Assembly (NCBI RefSeq): GCF_025486315.1
Contig: NZ_JAOOPY010000021.1
Location: 1-64,000 of the forward strand
Direction: 5' to 3'
Source: Variovorax sp. N23
GTDB taxonomy: Bacteria > Pseudomonadota > Gammaproteobacteria > Burkholderiales > Burkholderiaceae_C
DNA length: 64,000 bases
Shown here: positions 8,533 to 17,003 of the stretch, piece after piece
How the letters are laid out: each line of letters begins with the position of its first letter
How positions within the stretch are numbered: position 1 is the first letter of the stretch
Program-made: the position numbers and the translations under genes
Notes under the pieces: generated by a model
Databases searched by the model: none
What the model saw: the letters and a program-made list of their open reading frames with translations, nothing else
What the model was told of the DNA's origin: nothing

Positions 8533-9030
8533 TCAGGCCTCGGGCTGGGCGCCGAGCCGCCGCGCGTTGGCCGTGGCCTTGGCGTGGATCGGCTTGAGCC
8601 CGCGCTGCACGACACGCGCACTGGCACTGCTCACCTGCGTGGCCGTGGCGATGGCGCGGTGACCGGCGTTGAACAGCTCGTGGCTGTGCACGGCGGCCTG
8701 CGCCGGCGTGACACTGGTCGCCAGCCCTGCCCAGGCGGTCGCGCCACTGAGCCAGTGGCGTATCGAGCGGTTGAGCAATGCATAGCCCGTGGTGTGCATC
8801 TGGTTGACGATGGCCGTGCCGGATTCGCTCGCGGCAGCGAGTTTTTCCTGGCCCATCAACTGGAACTCGACCAGGTCGTCCTCACTCGGCGTGAGGCCGG
8901 CCCGGGCCATGCGTTCGGTGCGAATCTGGATGACGGAGCTGGAGGACAGGAGCATCTCCTGGGTCTTGAGCGCAACGTCGACCCACAGCATGAGGGGATT
9001 GAAAAAACGCGAGGAAAACGAGGAGGACAT
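8533..9030 (-). CDS. Phasin family protein (PHA granule-associated)
   Basis: A 165 aa alpha-helical protein of the phasin type that coats polyhydroxyalkanoate granules. Features are an amphipathic helix near the N-terminus (NPLMLWVDVALKTQEMLLSS), the phasin-like middle (ESGTAIVNQMHTTGYALL) and an alanine/lysine-rich C-terminus (HAKATANARRL). There are no membrane segments or signal peptide. It is a monocistronic gene converging on the phosphoesterase. PHA storage is common in Comamonadaceae, but no other pha gene is in the window. Confidence 0.8.
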   Translation of the reverse strand: MSSSFSSRFFNPLMLWVDVALKTQEMLLSSSSVIQIRTERMARAGLTPSEDDLVEFQLMGQEKLAAASESGTAIVNQMHTTGYALLNRSIRHWLSGATAWAGLATSVTPAQAAVHSHELFNAGHRAIATATQVSSASARVVQRGLKPIHAKATANARRLGAQPEA

Positions 9031-9149
9031 GGGCGTTTTTGCGGTGGCGAAGGGGCCACTATAGGCCGCGCCCGCCTTTTTTGCTGCGGTGCAGCATTCA
9101 AAAGGCGGGCGTCCTACGCATGCCTCGGCGAATCGCCAATTTTTTCGCG

Positions 9150-9972
9150 TTTTGCGATCGCATCGGGCATTCGCGGCAGCGGTCGGTCGCCTGCTTCAGC
9201 GGGGCCAAGGCTTCGACGGGGTCGGATGACAGGGTCCTGATGCAGCCAGGGCCTGCGCCTCGTCGGGAACGCCGGCCGCAGCGCGCTGCAGCGGCTGGTA
9301 GCAGGTGAGCCACGGCGCCTCGCCCGCATCGGGCGGCGGTGCATCCTCGCGCCGTGCGCCGGGGCCGATGTCGAGGTGGCCACCCTTGGCATCCTCACCG
9401 CCGTCCTCCGGCGGGAACCAGCGCGCCGACCGGCGCGGTGTGAGGATGGCCCAGTGCATCTGCGTGAAGCGCCGCACGAAGAAGGGCGCCACCGCCTCCA
9501 CGATGTGGTGCTCGGGCTCGAACCACGCGATGTGCAGCGGCGGCAGCCCCTCGCCTCGGGCAAGGGGCCTGAAGCGCACGAAGGCCTTCATCTTGTGCAT
9601 CTCGCGGCGCACCGCCTGCGCCATGTGCTGCGCACGCACGCGCTCCGCGTCGAGCGGGTCGTGCCGCAGTCCGGGCTCGTACACCAGACGCCACAGCAGA
9701 CGGTAGAGCATGCCGAAACGGGCCGGGTCCGCATGCAGCACCACGATCTCGCACAGCCGAACGAAAGCCGGTGGCACGACGGCGGATGCACTGCTGTGAC
9801 CGACCACGGTGCGTCGCGCCTCCAGCGCGGCGAAGAGGTCGCCCTCCGCGCTGGCCCGCGTGTGCCAGACGACCGCCTCGGGCGGCACCTGCCGCGCCAG
9901 CAGGCTCCGCGCTTCGTTGCGGAAGCCGGGCCAATCGGTGTCGCCTGCGAGCGTGACGGTCTGCGTTGTCAT
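9150..9972 (-). pseudogene. Decayed DUF4130 (TIGR03915)-UdgX uracil-DNA glycosylase fusion
   Basis: From 9972 down to about 9300 the frame encodes a TIGR03915/DUF4130-type putative DNA repair domain: VTLAGDTDWPGFRNEARSLL at the start, the helical MYRLLWRLVYEPGLRHDP core, and RRFTQMHWAILTPRRSARW. The intact frame stops at 9196 with 258 codons, but the expected continuation (WLTYYxxIFNPARLK..EMP) breaks after WLTCYQ. In a neighbouring reading frame, about 9150-9220, a short stretch LAPLKQATDRCRECP matches the beginning of a UdgX domain (the Cys-x-x-Cys of its iron-sulfur cluster) and then ends. This points to a fusion gene that lost a segment, shifted frame and lost nearly all of UdgX. A residual stand-alone DUF4130 protein from 9196-9972 remains possible. 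Confidence 0.65.
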
Positions 9973-10162
9973 GCAGGCAATCTCGCGTGCGTGCCGCGCG
10001 CGCCTTGTAGGCGCTCAGGTGGAAAAGAGCGAGGCCTGCACCGGCGCGGCGCGCAGCGATCCATCGCTCGAAGCCGACGGCCGCCGTGGTGGGCACGCTG
10101 ATCGAACCGCTGGTGGCCGCCCTGCCGGCCTGGCTGCTCGGGGCCGCGCCGATGCGGCCGCG

Positions 10163-11173
10163 TCAGTGGGGAGGCGCCTTGCTGCTGGGGGTTGCGATGG
10201 GGCTGCTGGCGCGGCGCGCGCGCAGCTCCATCGCCACGTAGGCGACGGTCGCGATGGCGAGCGGGGCCAGGTAGTAGAGGGCGCGATACCCGATGAGCCC
10301 CGCGAGGATCTGGCCCTGCGGCAGCCTGTGCGACAGCAAGGCCACGAACACCGCCTCCAGCACGCCCAGGCCGGCCGGCACGTGCGTGATCACGCCGGCC
10401 ACCGCGCCGACCAGCAGCACGGCCAGCACCTCGGGATACGCCACCTTCTGCTGCAGCAGCAGCCACACCACGCCGCCCATCAGCGACCAGTTGGCACACG
10501 ACAGGACGAGCTGCAGGAGCGCCATGCGCAGCGTGGGCACCTCCAGCGCGTGGCCGCGCAGGCGCAGCGTCTTTTCGTGCGCGGTGGCGCAGAGCACGAG
10601 GTAGCCGATGCCGATCGCGAGCAACACAGCGCCGAGCACACGCAATCCGCCGCTGCCGATCTTCCAGTCGGCCGGCAGCTCGAGCGGCCAGAAGCAGAAG
10701 GCCGCGCCAGCCACCACCAGATAACCGAACCAGTTCGTCAGCATGCTGAAGCCGAGCACGCGGGTGATCGTCGGGGTGTCCAGCCCGAGCCGCGAGTAGA
10801 GCCGGTAGCGGAAGGCGACGCCACCGACCAGCGACCCGAGGTTGAGGTTGAAGGCGTAGCTCACGAAGGTCACGCTCATCACCTTGGCGGCGCCGAGGGG
10901 GTGGCCGGTGAGGCGGCGGCCCAGCAGGTCGAAGGTGCTGTAGAGCGCGAAGCTGGCCGCGGCCAGTCCGGCCGCCAGGGCGAGCGTACTCGTCGGCAGT
11001 TTCGCGAAGGCGCGCAGCACATCGTCCCAGTCGATGCCGCGGGCCTGCTTCACCAGCAGCCAGACGACGAGCGCGAAGAAGACCCAGGTGCCGATGCGCT
11101 TGACCCACGGCCACCAGGGCCGCCGGCCGGATGAGGTCGTCTTGGCGGCGGCAGCGACCGGGGCCGCGGCCAT
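10163..11173 (-). CDS. ybhN: YbhN/UPF0104 family inner-membrane protein
   Basis: A 336 aa polytopic protein of the lysylphosphatidylglycerol-synthase transmembrane-domain family (UPF0104, YbhN). Eight or so hydrophobic segments and the family motifs FDLLGRRLTGH, NLNLGSLVGGVAFRYRLY and THVPAGLGVLEAVFVALL are visible. The cytosolic/catalytic LPG-synthase domain is absent, so it is not MprF. In E. coli ybhN is adjacent to clsB and ybhP, and the same order is seen here. Its ATG (11173) overlaps the stop of clsB as TGATG, so the two are translationally coupled. The molecular function is not established; a lipid or lipid-carrier flippase-like role is often proposed. Confidence 0.85.
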   Translation of the reverse strand: MAAAPVAAAAKTTSSGRRPWWPWVKRIGTWVFFALVVWLLVKQARGIDWDDVLRAFAKLPTSTLALAAGLAAASFALYSTFDLLGRRLTGHPLGAAKVMSVTFVSYAFNLNLGSLVGGVAFRYRLYSRLGLDTPTITRVLGFSMLTNWFGYLVVAGAAFCFWPLELPADWKIGSGGLRVLGAVLLAIGIGYLVLCATAHEKTLRLRGHALEVPTLRMALLQLVLSCANWSLMGGVVWLLLQQKVAYPEVLAVLLVGAVAGVITHVPAGLGVLEAVFVALLSHRLPQGQILAGLIGYRALYYLAPLAIATVAYVAMELRARRASSPIATPSSKAPPH

Positions 11174-12411
11174 CACGCGGCCGTCTCGGTGTGCGTGGCA
11201 CCGCCGGCCGGCTCGGGCGGCGGATCGAGCGGCTTGAGCCGGGGCGCGTGGCGCGGCAGCCAGCCCGTGAGCGAGGGGTACCAGCGCAGGATGTGGAAGA
11301 TGACGAAGCTGCGCACCAGGCGCCAGGCGCTCCACTCCGTGAGGTCTTCGGTCTGGATCTGCTTGCAGCCGTGTTCCATGAGGTGATCGAGCCGCTCCGA
11401 CAGCACCTGGTTGAAGGCGCGGTCGCGCACGATCACGTTGGCCTCGAGGTTGAGCGACAGGCTCAGCGGGTCGAGGTTGCTCGAGCCCACCGTGCTCCAG
11501 CGGTCGTCCATCAACGCCACCTTGCCGTGCAGGGGACGCTCGCCGTATTCATAGATGCGCACCCCCGCATTCAAGAGGTGGTGGTAGAGCAGACTGGCCG
11601 CGGTCTTGACGATCGGCATGTCGGGCTCGCCTTGCAGGATGAGGCGCACATCGACGCCCCGACGCGCGGCGCGCCGCATTTCCTTGATGAGCCGGTAGCC
11701 GGGGAAGAAGTAGGCGTTGGCGATGACGATGCGCTCGCGCGCCGTGCGGATGGCCGCGCGGTAGTGGCGCTCGATGTCGTTGGTGTGGCGCCGGTTGTCG
11801 CGCGTGACGAGCTGCACTTCGGCCTCGCCGACGGGGCTGTTCAGCGCCTCGTGGTGGGCCGCCTTCAGGCGCCGGCGGAACCAGCCCGGGCCCTTGCCGC
11901 CGACGGCGATGGCATGGAGCACGAAGCGATGGATCTCGGCGACGATCGGGCCCCGAAGCTCGACCGCATAGTCCTGCTTGGCCTTCGGCCCGAAGTCCAT
12001 CAGGTGGTCGGCCGAGTAGTTGATGCCGCCGACGAAGGCGCGATGCCCGTCGACCACCACGATCTTGCGATGCATCCGGCGGAACACGTTGAGGCGTTGG
12101 CCGAAGAATCGCCGGCCCGGGTCGAACACGCGCACCCTCACGCCCACCGACGTGAGCCCGCCGATGAACTCGGGCGACAGGTCGGGCGAGCCGAAGCCGT
12201 CGATCATCAGGTCGACCTTCACGCCGCGCTGGGCCGCCGCGCGCAGGACCGCATGCAAGCCTTGCCCGACCTTGTCATCGAACAGGATGAAGGTCTCGAC
12301 GACCACCTCGCGCTGGGCCTCGCTGATCGCCTGGAAGACACGCGGGAAGAACTCCTCGCCGTTCTCGAGCAGCGCGAGCGCGTTGCCGCTCAGCCATCGC
12401 CGCGCGTTCAC
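11173..12411 (-). CDS. clsB: Cardiolipin synthase B
   Basis: A 412 aa phospholipase-D-superfamily enzyme. It has two HKD motifs: His114-x-Lys116-x4-Asp121 (HRKIVVVDGHRAFVGG) and His295-x-Lys297-x4-Asp302 (HGKVALMDDRWSTVGSSNLD). This is the layout of ClsB (YbhO), which makes cardiolipin from phosphatidylglycerol and can act on other headgroup alcohols. It lacks the N-terminal transmembrane helices of ClsA. The start is GTG at 12411, overlapping the TGA of ybhP (GTGA). The operon ybhP-clsB-ybhN therefore points to remodelling of the inner membrane. Confidence 0.92.
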   Translation of the reverse strand: MNARRWLSGNALALLENGEEFFPRVFQAISEAQREVVVETFILFDDKVGQGLHAVLRAAAQRGVKVDLMIDGFGSPDLSPEFIGGLTSVGVRVRVFDPGRRFFGQRLNVFRRMHRKIVVVDGHRAFVGGINYSADHLMDFGPKAKQDYAVELRGPIVAEIHRFVLHAIAVGGKGPGWFRRRLKAAHHEALNSPVGEAEVQLVTRDNRRHTNDIERHYRAAIRTARERIVIANAYFFPGYRLIKEMRRAARRGVDVRLILQGEPDMPIVKTAASLLYHHLLNAGVRIYEYGERPLHGKVALMDDRWSTVGSSNLDPLSLSLNLEANVIVRDRAFNQVLSERLDHLMEHGCKQIQTEDLTEWSAWRLVRSFVIFHILRWYPSLTGWLPRHAPRLKPLDPPPEPAGGATHTETAA

Positions 12412-13190
12412 AACTCGATCTCCGCCACCAGGGGCGCATGGTCCGACAGGTGCGACCAGGGCTTGCGCGGCAGCACGATGGGCGCGTGCACGCCGGCGTT
12501 GCGCACGTAGATGCGGTCCAGCGGCAGCAGCGGGAACCGCGCCGGAAAGGTCTTGGCGGCCGCGCCGTGGGCGTGCACGAAGACTTCGCGCAGGCTCGCG
12601 CCTTCGGCCAGGACGTCGTGCGCCCGGCCGCGCCAGTCGTTGAAGTCGCCAGCGACCACCAAAGGCGCGTCCGCCGGCACCTCGTCGCGCACGATGTGGC
12701 AGAGCAGCTCGAGCTGCTGCTGCCGGTGCGACTCGGCCAGACCGAGGTGCGCGCAGATCACGTGCACCTCGCCCACGCGCCCCGGCACGCGCAGCGCGCA
12801 GTGCAGCAGACCCCGTTTCTCAGGCCCGGCGATCGACACGTCGTGGTTCGTGTAGCTCGCGATCGGGAACTTCGACAGCACGGCATTGCCATGGTGCCCC
12901 TTCGGATAGACCGCATTGCGCCCGTAGGCGAACTGCGGCCACATGGTGTCGGCCAGGAATTCGTAGTGCGGCGCCTCGGGCCAGTTGCTGTGCTTGCGAG
13001 CATGGCGGGCATGCGTGCCCTGCACCTCCTGCAGGAAGACCACGTCGGCACCGACCGTCCGCACCGCCTCGCGCAACTCCGGCAGGATGAACCTGCGGTT
13101 GAGCGCCGTGAACCCCTTGTGGGTGTTCACGGTCATGACCTTGAGCGACAGGGGCATGCGCTGCTCGGGGTTCGGGGGGGCGTCGCTCAC
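12408..13190 (-). CDS. ybhP: Endonuclease/exonuclease/phosphatase family protein YbhP
   Basis: A 260 aa member of the EEP (exonuclease III/sphingomyelinase/DNase I) superfamily, first gene of the ybhP-clsB-ybhN operon. Typical motifs are TVNTHKG (Asn metal ligand), FLQEVQG (Glu), ICAHLGL, VAGDFNDW (Asp/Asn) and LSDHAPLVAEI (Asp-His). Family members cleave phosphodiesters in nucleic acids or phospholipid headgroups. The neighbourhood favours a lipid-linked role, but this is not proven. The ATG at 13190 is chosen; ATG at 13157 (MPLSLKV) could also serve. Confidence 0.85.
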   Translation of the reverse strand: MSDAPPNPEQRMPLSLKVMTVNTHKGFTALNRRFILPELREAVRTVGADVVFLQEVQGTHARHARKHSNWPEAPHYEFLADTMWPQFAYGRNAVYPKGHHGNAVLSKFPIASYTNHDVSIAGPEKRGLLHCALRVPGRVGEVHVICAHLGLAESHRQQQLELLCHIVRDEVPADAPLVVAGDFNDWRGRAHDVLAEGASLREVFVHAHGAAAKTFPARFPLLPLDRIYVRNAGVHAPIVLPRKPWSHLSDHAPLVAEIEL

Positions 13191-13247
13191 GGCAGCAAAA
13201 GAGAAAAAGGCATGGCTTCGTTTGTAGGGCGATGCCCTCTCTCCCGC

Positions 13248-13293
13248 TGTAGGACGCCCCAGCGTCTTCGCCCGACCGATGCCCCGTCCTACA
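13248..13293. repeat. Inverted repeat TGTAGGAC ... GTCCTACA
   Basis: Eight-base perfect inverted arms at 13248-13255 and 13286-13293, separated by 30 bp, about 120 bp upstream of the exported-protein gene at 13410. Related GTCCTAC strings occur at 9111-9117 and near 40620, upstream of the DUF1328 gene. It may be a regulatory dyad, but this is unproven. Confidence 0.3.
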
Positions 13294-13409
13294 GGCCCGC
13301 GCCCCGACGCCTCACAGCGTCATGCAGCACCGGCTTCTACGGTGGGCTTCAACGGCGCGAAGAAGCTGTCGACACCCATCCCTTTCATCACCCTTCAAGG
13401 AAGACAACC

Positions 13410-13829
13410 ATGACCAGAACCCTGACCCCGGCCATCGCATTCGCCGCCCTGCTGAGCGCAGGCGCCGCCTTCGCACAGGCGCCCGCGGCGGTGATACCGC
13501 CTTCGACCGCCGGCCAGGCCAGCACCGAATCGCGTGCCGGCGTGCCCAACCCCACCCAGCGGCCGGACGGCAGCATGCCCGCCTCGCGCGACGCGGTGAA
13601 GGCCGAGGCCCGCGCGAACAACCGCAACCCGGCCAACACCGCAACCCCGGGCGGAGAGCCCAGCACCCGGATGAACAACCAGCCCAACACCATGCCGCCG
13701 ATGATGAGCGGAACGACCCGCGCCGAGGTGCGCCAGGACGCCGTGAAGCCCAAGCCGCAGTTCGGCCAGAAGGGCGAGCGCCCGGACGTGCCGACCAACC
13801 CGAAGAATTCGACCGGCACGCCCAAGTAA
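13410..13829 (+). CDS. Small exported Pro/Asn-rich protein
   Basis: A 139 aa protein with a clear signal peptide (MTRTLTPAIAFAALLSAGAA, cleavage after AFA). The mature chain is low in complexity and rich in Pro, Asn, Thr and Arg (ARANNRNPANTATPGGEPST), so it is probably disordered and periplasmic. No known domain is recognised. An AAGGA ribosome binding site at 13397-13401 fixes the ATG at 13410. An intrinsic terminator follows 16 bp after the stop. The longer open frame upstream has no coding character. Confidence 0.6.
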   Translation: MTRTLTPAIAFAALLSAGAAFAQAPAAVIPPSTAGQASTESRAGVPNPTQRPDGSMPASRDAVKAEARANNRNPANTATPGGEPSTRMNNQPNTMPPMMSGTTRAEVRQDAVKPKPQFGQKGERPDVPTNPKNSTGTPK

Positions 13830-13845
13830 GCACGACGCCCCCGTG

Positions 13846-13880
13846 AAAAAGCCCGCGGCATCGCTGCCGCGGGCTTTTTC
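13846..13880. terminator. Bidirectional intrinsic terminator
   Basis: Stem AAAAAGCCCGCGGCA / TGCCGCGGGCTTTTT with a TCGC-type loop. Because both flanks carry A and T tracts, it can stop transcription from the gene at 13410 (plus) and the convergent Spy-like gene at 13914 (minus). Confidence 0.9.
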
Positions 13881-13913
13881 GTGGGTGCCACCGGCCGCAG
13901 GCCGGCGTGTCGA

Positions 13914-14480
13914 TCAACCCTTCGCGGGCGGCTGACGATGGCCGTGCGGGCCCTGGTGCGGGCCGTGCTCGCCGTGGGCGCCGCGCGGACCGAAGCGCAT
14001 CGCTTCCGCGTCGAAGGTCTTCTGCTGCGCCGGGTTGAGCGCCGCGTAGAAGGTGCGCGTCGCATCGGCACGCTGTGCGAAGCGCGCGGCGCGTTCGCTC
14101 TGGCGGGCCTGCATGCGGTCCAGGCGCTGGGGCGTCGTCAGCTTCTCGAACTCGGCGCGCATGGCGGCACGGTCCGGGCGCTGTGCGGGCGGTGCCGGCG
14201 GCTGGATGGCGCTGGTGAAAGCCGACCAGGCGCCTTCCTGCGAGGCCTCGATCTTCAGCTTGGTCTTGAGGTCGGCCAGGTGCTTGGCGCGGCGCTCCTG
14301 CATGCGCTCGAAGCCCTTGCCGTCACGCGGCTGGTGGCCGCGCACCTCCGGCTGGGCCGGCGAGGCGGCCTGCGTGATGGCGGGCGGCACATTGGAAGGC
14401 GGCGGCGTCTGGGCCGATGCGGCGAAGGTGGCCGAGGCCAGCAGGCTGGCCCACAGGATGCGTTGACGTGCGGTGATCAT
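13914..14480 (-). CDS. Spy/CpxP-type LTXXQ periplasmic protein
   Basis: A 188 aa exported protein with a signal peptide ending at ASA-QTPPP. It has two LTxxQ-like repeats, LTTPQRLDRMQ at about residues 114-124 and LNPAQQKTFDAE near 148-159, within charged amphipathic helices. This is the fold of Spy and CpxP, periplasmic chaperones or envelope-stress modulators. The C-terminus is His/Gly-rich (GAHGEHGPHQGPHGH) and might bind metal ions. No cpxAR pair is adjacent. It shares a terminator with the convergent neighbour. Confidence 0.8.
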   Translation of the reverse strand: MITARQRILWASLLASATFAASAQTPPPSNVPPAITQAASPAQPEVRGHQPRDGKGFERMQERRAKHLADLKTKLKIEASQEGAWSAFTSAIQPPAPPAQRPDRAAMRAEFEKLTTPQRLDRMQARQSERAARFAQRADATRTFYAALNPAQQKTFDAEAMRFGPRGAHGEHGPHQGPHGHRQPPAKG

Positions 14481-14666
14481 GAGAGCGTTTCCTTTCAGAG
14501 TGAGGACGCTGGCCTGCCGCGGGATCGTTCATCGAGGCTGCGGCGCCGGGGTCCTGCCTGTCGCCGTTGGGCAGCAGGTGAAGGGAAGTGTGGCGTCCGG
14601 ATGTTTCGCCGGCTTGCCGCTGCGGTCAACGCTCGGTCAGCGCGCGTAAAGATGCGTGAACGGCGC

Positions 14667-14990
14667 TCAGCCCGCAGCGATGCGCGCCAGGGCGTCGCGG
14701 ATGGCGGCCGGGTCGGTGGGCCGCACCAGCCGCTCGACCTCCTGGCCGTCGCGCAGGAAGACCAGCGTGGGCCACAGCTTGACGCGGAAGCTCCGGCCCA
14801 GCGGGCGGCCGCTGCCATCTTCGACCTTGAGGTGACGCACCTCGGCGTGCGCGGCGAAGGCCGCGTCGACCAGCGGCTGCGCCGCCTGGCAATGGCCGCA
14901 CCAGTTGGTGCCGAAGTCGACCACGGCGGGGCCGCGCCATTGGTCGATGTCGGCGCGGGTCTCAGTTTCGGGGGTGTAGGGTGTGCTCAT
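14667..14990 (-). CDS. Thioredoxin family protein
   Basis: A 107 aa cytoplasmic thioredoxin fold. The active site WCGHC differs from the WCGPC of classical thioredoxin, which usually makes the disulfide more oxidising. The cis-proline motif is present (LWPTLVFL). No signal peptide is seen. The ATG at 14990 gives the shortest sensible N-terminus. It lies 82 bp after the racemase-like gene on the same strand and could be co-transcribed with it. Confidence 0.85.
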   Translation of the reverse strand: MSTPYTPETETRADIDQWRGPAVVDFGTNWCGHCQAAQPLVDAAFAAHAEVRHLKVEDGSGRPLGRSFRVKLWPTLVFLRDGQEVERLVRPTDPAAIRDALARIAAG

Positions 14991-15072
14991 ACGCGCTCCG
15001 TGTTCCCTCGATGGTGGCACGGGTGGCCTGCCCCCGTTGTCGGCCAGGATCTGAACGCCCGGGTGGCGCCGG

Positions 15073-15807
15073 TCATTCGAGCGCGGTCATTTCCCACGAC
15101 ACGTTCTGCCAGGCCACGCCGAAGCGTTCGTCGGCCCCGGCCGTCGTCTTGCGGCGCAGCGCGTCGAGCGCCCATTCCGCGCCAGCCTGCACGCTGTCGA
15201 TCAGCGGCACCGGCACCTGCGACGCGATGTCCGCCGCGATGCCGGCCAGCCCGGCGCCGCCGAGGATCACGGCCTGCGCCTTGAAGCGCTCGGCCGCCTG
15301 GCAGCAGGCGTCGGCCAGCAGCTGGCGCGCGCCGGCCGGGTCGGCCATCAGCTGCGCACCGGTCGGCGCGACCGTGTGGATGCCCGCCAGCGTCTGCGTG
15401 TGGCCCAGCGCGCCGGCCAGGCGCGACAGCATCGGGCGCCAGCGCTCGCCGCCGGTCACGATGGCGAAGCGGCCATGCCAGGCGGCCGCCGAGAAGGCCG
15501 CCTCGGCCAGACCGCCCACCGGCACACCGGCGCCTTCGCGCAGCGCGAAGAGACCCGGGTCGCCGAAGCAGCCGATCAGCACCGCGTCGGGCTTGCCGCC
15601 GTCCTTGGCGACGGTGGCCGCCCAGGCGTCGATCACCGAGTGATTCGCCACCGCGTAGGTGGCCTCGGACGAGATGTACGGCGCGCCGAAGCGGGCCGTG
15701 ACGCTCTGCACGTCGACCGCTGCACCGACCGCCTTCTGCACATGTTGCTGCAGCAGGGCGGTGACGGACGCCGAGGTGTTGGGGTTGATGACGAGCAGGC
15801 GCGGCAC
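15073..15807 (-). CDS. Asp/Glu/hydantoin racemase family protein, second catalytic Cys absent
   Basis: A 244 aa protein of the Asp/Glu/hydantoin racemase superfamily, which inverts amino-acid or hydantoin/allantoin stereocentres with two cysteines. INPNTS near the N-terminus and Cys in LIGCFGDPG are conserved. The second site, normally LGCAG, reads ILGGAGLAG, so the usual partner cysteine is Gly. Two-base cofactor-free racemisation should then fail; a one-base activity such as a decarboxylase- or isomerase-like reaction is possible. It is nine bases downstream of the ABC permease and last of that operon, which suggests it acts on the transported compound. Confidence 0.8.
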   Translation of the reverse strand: MPRLLVINPNTSASVTALLQQHVQKAVGAAVDVQSVTARFGAPYISSEATYAVANHSVIDAWAATVAKDGGKPDAVLIGCFGDPGLFALREGAGVPVGGLAEAAFSAAAWHGRFAIVTGGERWRPMLSRLAGALGHTQTLAGIHTVAPTGAQLMADPAGARQLLADACCQAAERFKAQAVILGGAGLAGIAADIASQVPVPLIDSVQAGAEWALDALRRKTTAGADERFGVAWQNVSWEMTALE

Positions 15808-15816
15808 GGGAACCCT

Positions 15817-16707
15817 TCAGCGACGGCGGGTGGCGCGACGGCGCAGCAGCGAGGCCGCGCCGAGCGCGGCCGCCATCACGCCCAGCGAAACCACGGTGGT
15901 GACCGTGCCCAGCGCGTAGATCGACGGCGTGGTCACGGTGGAAGTCAGGCCCTGCAGCTCGAGCGGCAGCGTGTTGACGTCGCCGATGGCCTGCGAGGTC
16001 CGCGCGATCTCGTCCCAGCTCAGCGTGAAGCCGAACATGCCGATGCCGACGATCGACGGCCCGATCAGCGGCAGCACGACGTGGCGGAAGGTCTGCCAGG
16101 GCGTGGCGCCGAGGTCGCGTGCGGCTTCCTCGTAGGCCGGGTTGAAGCGGTTGAACACCGCGAACATGATGAGCAGGCCGAAGGGCAGTGTCCATGTCAG
16201 GTGCGCGCCGAGGGCCGAGGTGAACAGGCCGAGCGCGGTGCCGTAGTTCTCGAGCGTGCTGGTGGCGTCGATGGCGGTCAGCGCCTCCTTGATGCCGGTG
16301 TCGAGCAGGCGGAACTGCAGGCCGATGCCCAGCGAGATGATGATCGACGGCATGATCAGGCTGGCCACCGTGACGAAGAAGAGCAGGTTGCTGCCCGCGA
16401 GCTTCTTGCGGAAGGCCAGGCCCGCCAGCACCGACAGCACCACGGTGAAGGCCATCACCACCGCGCCCAGCGCCAGCGAGCGCCGGAAGGCCGCGCCGAT
16501 GTCGACCGTGCCCAGCCCCTCGGCCAGCTTGTAGAACCAGTGCAGCGACACGCCGCGCAGCGGGAAGGTCAGGCCGCCTTCGGGGCCCTGGAAGCTGAGC
16601 ACGAAGATCGTGATCATCGGGCCGTAGAGGAACAGCACGAAGAGCGCGAAGACGAGCGCCAAAGGCCAGAAGCCGGCTGCGCGTTTTTCGCCGATGCGGT
16701 TGCTCAT
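15817..16707 (-). CDS. ABC transporter permease (PotC-like)
   Basis: A 296 aa inner-membrane permease of a polyamine/iron-type (CUT1-like) ABC importer. It has six hydrophobic segments and the EAA loop EEAARDLGATPWQTFRHVVLPLIGPS that contacts the ATPase. ATG at 16707 is preferred because upstream codons run into a dispersed repeat. It is the second permease of the operon formed with 17004-20489; an inverted-repeat element lies between it and the first permease. Confidence 0.88.
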   Translation of the reverse strand: MSNRIGEKRAAGFWPLALVFALFVLFLYGPMITIFVLSFQGPEGGLTFPLRGVSLHWFYKLAEGLGTVDIGAAFRRSLALGAVVMAFTVVLSVLAGLAFRKKLAGSNLLFFVTVASLIMPSIIISLGIGLQFRLLDTGIKEALTAIDATSTLENYGTALGLFTSALGAHLTWTLPFGLLIMFAVFNRFNPAYEEAARDLGATPWQTFRHVVLPLIGPSIVGIGMFGFTLSWDEIARTSQAIGDVNTLPLELQGLTSTVTTPSIYALGTVTTVVSLGVMAAALGAASLLRRRATRRR

Positions 16708-16753
16708 TTTTCTTGTACCCGGTTGGCGCGTGCCGAGGCCACGGGGTATCCCC

Positions 16754-16947
16754 CTCCGCGAATGTCCCCCGCCGACTGCGTCGGCTCCTCCTTTATTTCG
16801 CTGCGGGGGACACCCCATGCCCTCGGCACGGGACGCGCTGCGTCGTACTGGCCGTGGATCAACCATCGCCGTGACGGATCGCGTCGATGGCGTGCTCTGC
16901 GCAGCGAAATAAAGGAGGAGGCCGCAGGCCGGGGGACATTCGCGGAG
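16754..16947. repeat. Dispersed inverted-repeat element, copy A
   Basis: Two about 50 bp arms face each other: left 16754-16805 (CTCCGCGAATGTCCCCC ... CTTTATTTCGCTGCG) and right 16899-16947 (GCGCAGCGAAATAAAGGAGG ... CGCGGAG). About 93 bp of unrelated sequence lies between them. A second copy with nearly identical arms is at 61053-61242. It sits in the gap between two permease genes of one operon and could form a long hairpin in the mRNA. Confidence 0.8.
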
Positions 16948-17003
16948 CAGAGGACGCCGTCGGCGCGATCCCGCCCACAGTCGATCGAAGGACTCCGTCG
17001 CAC

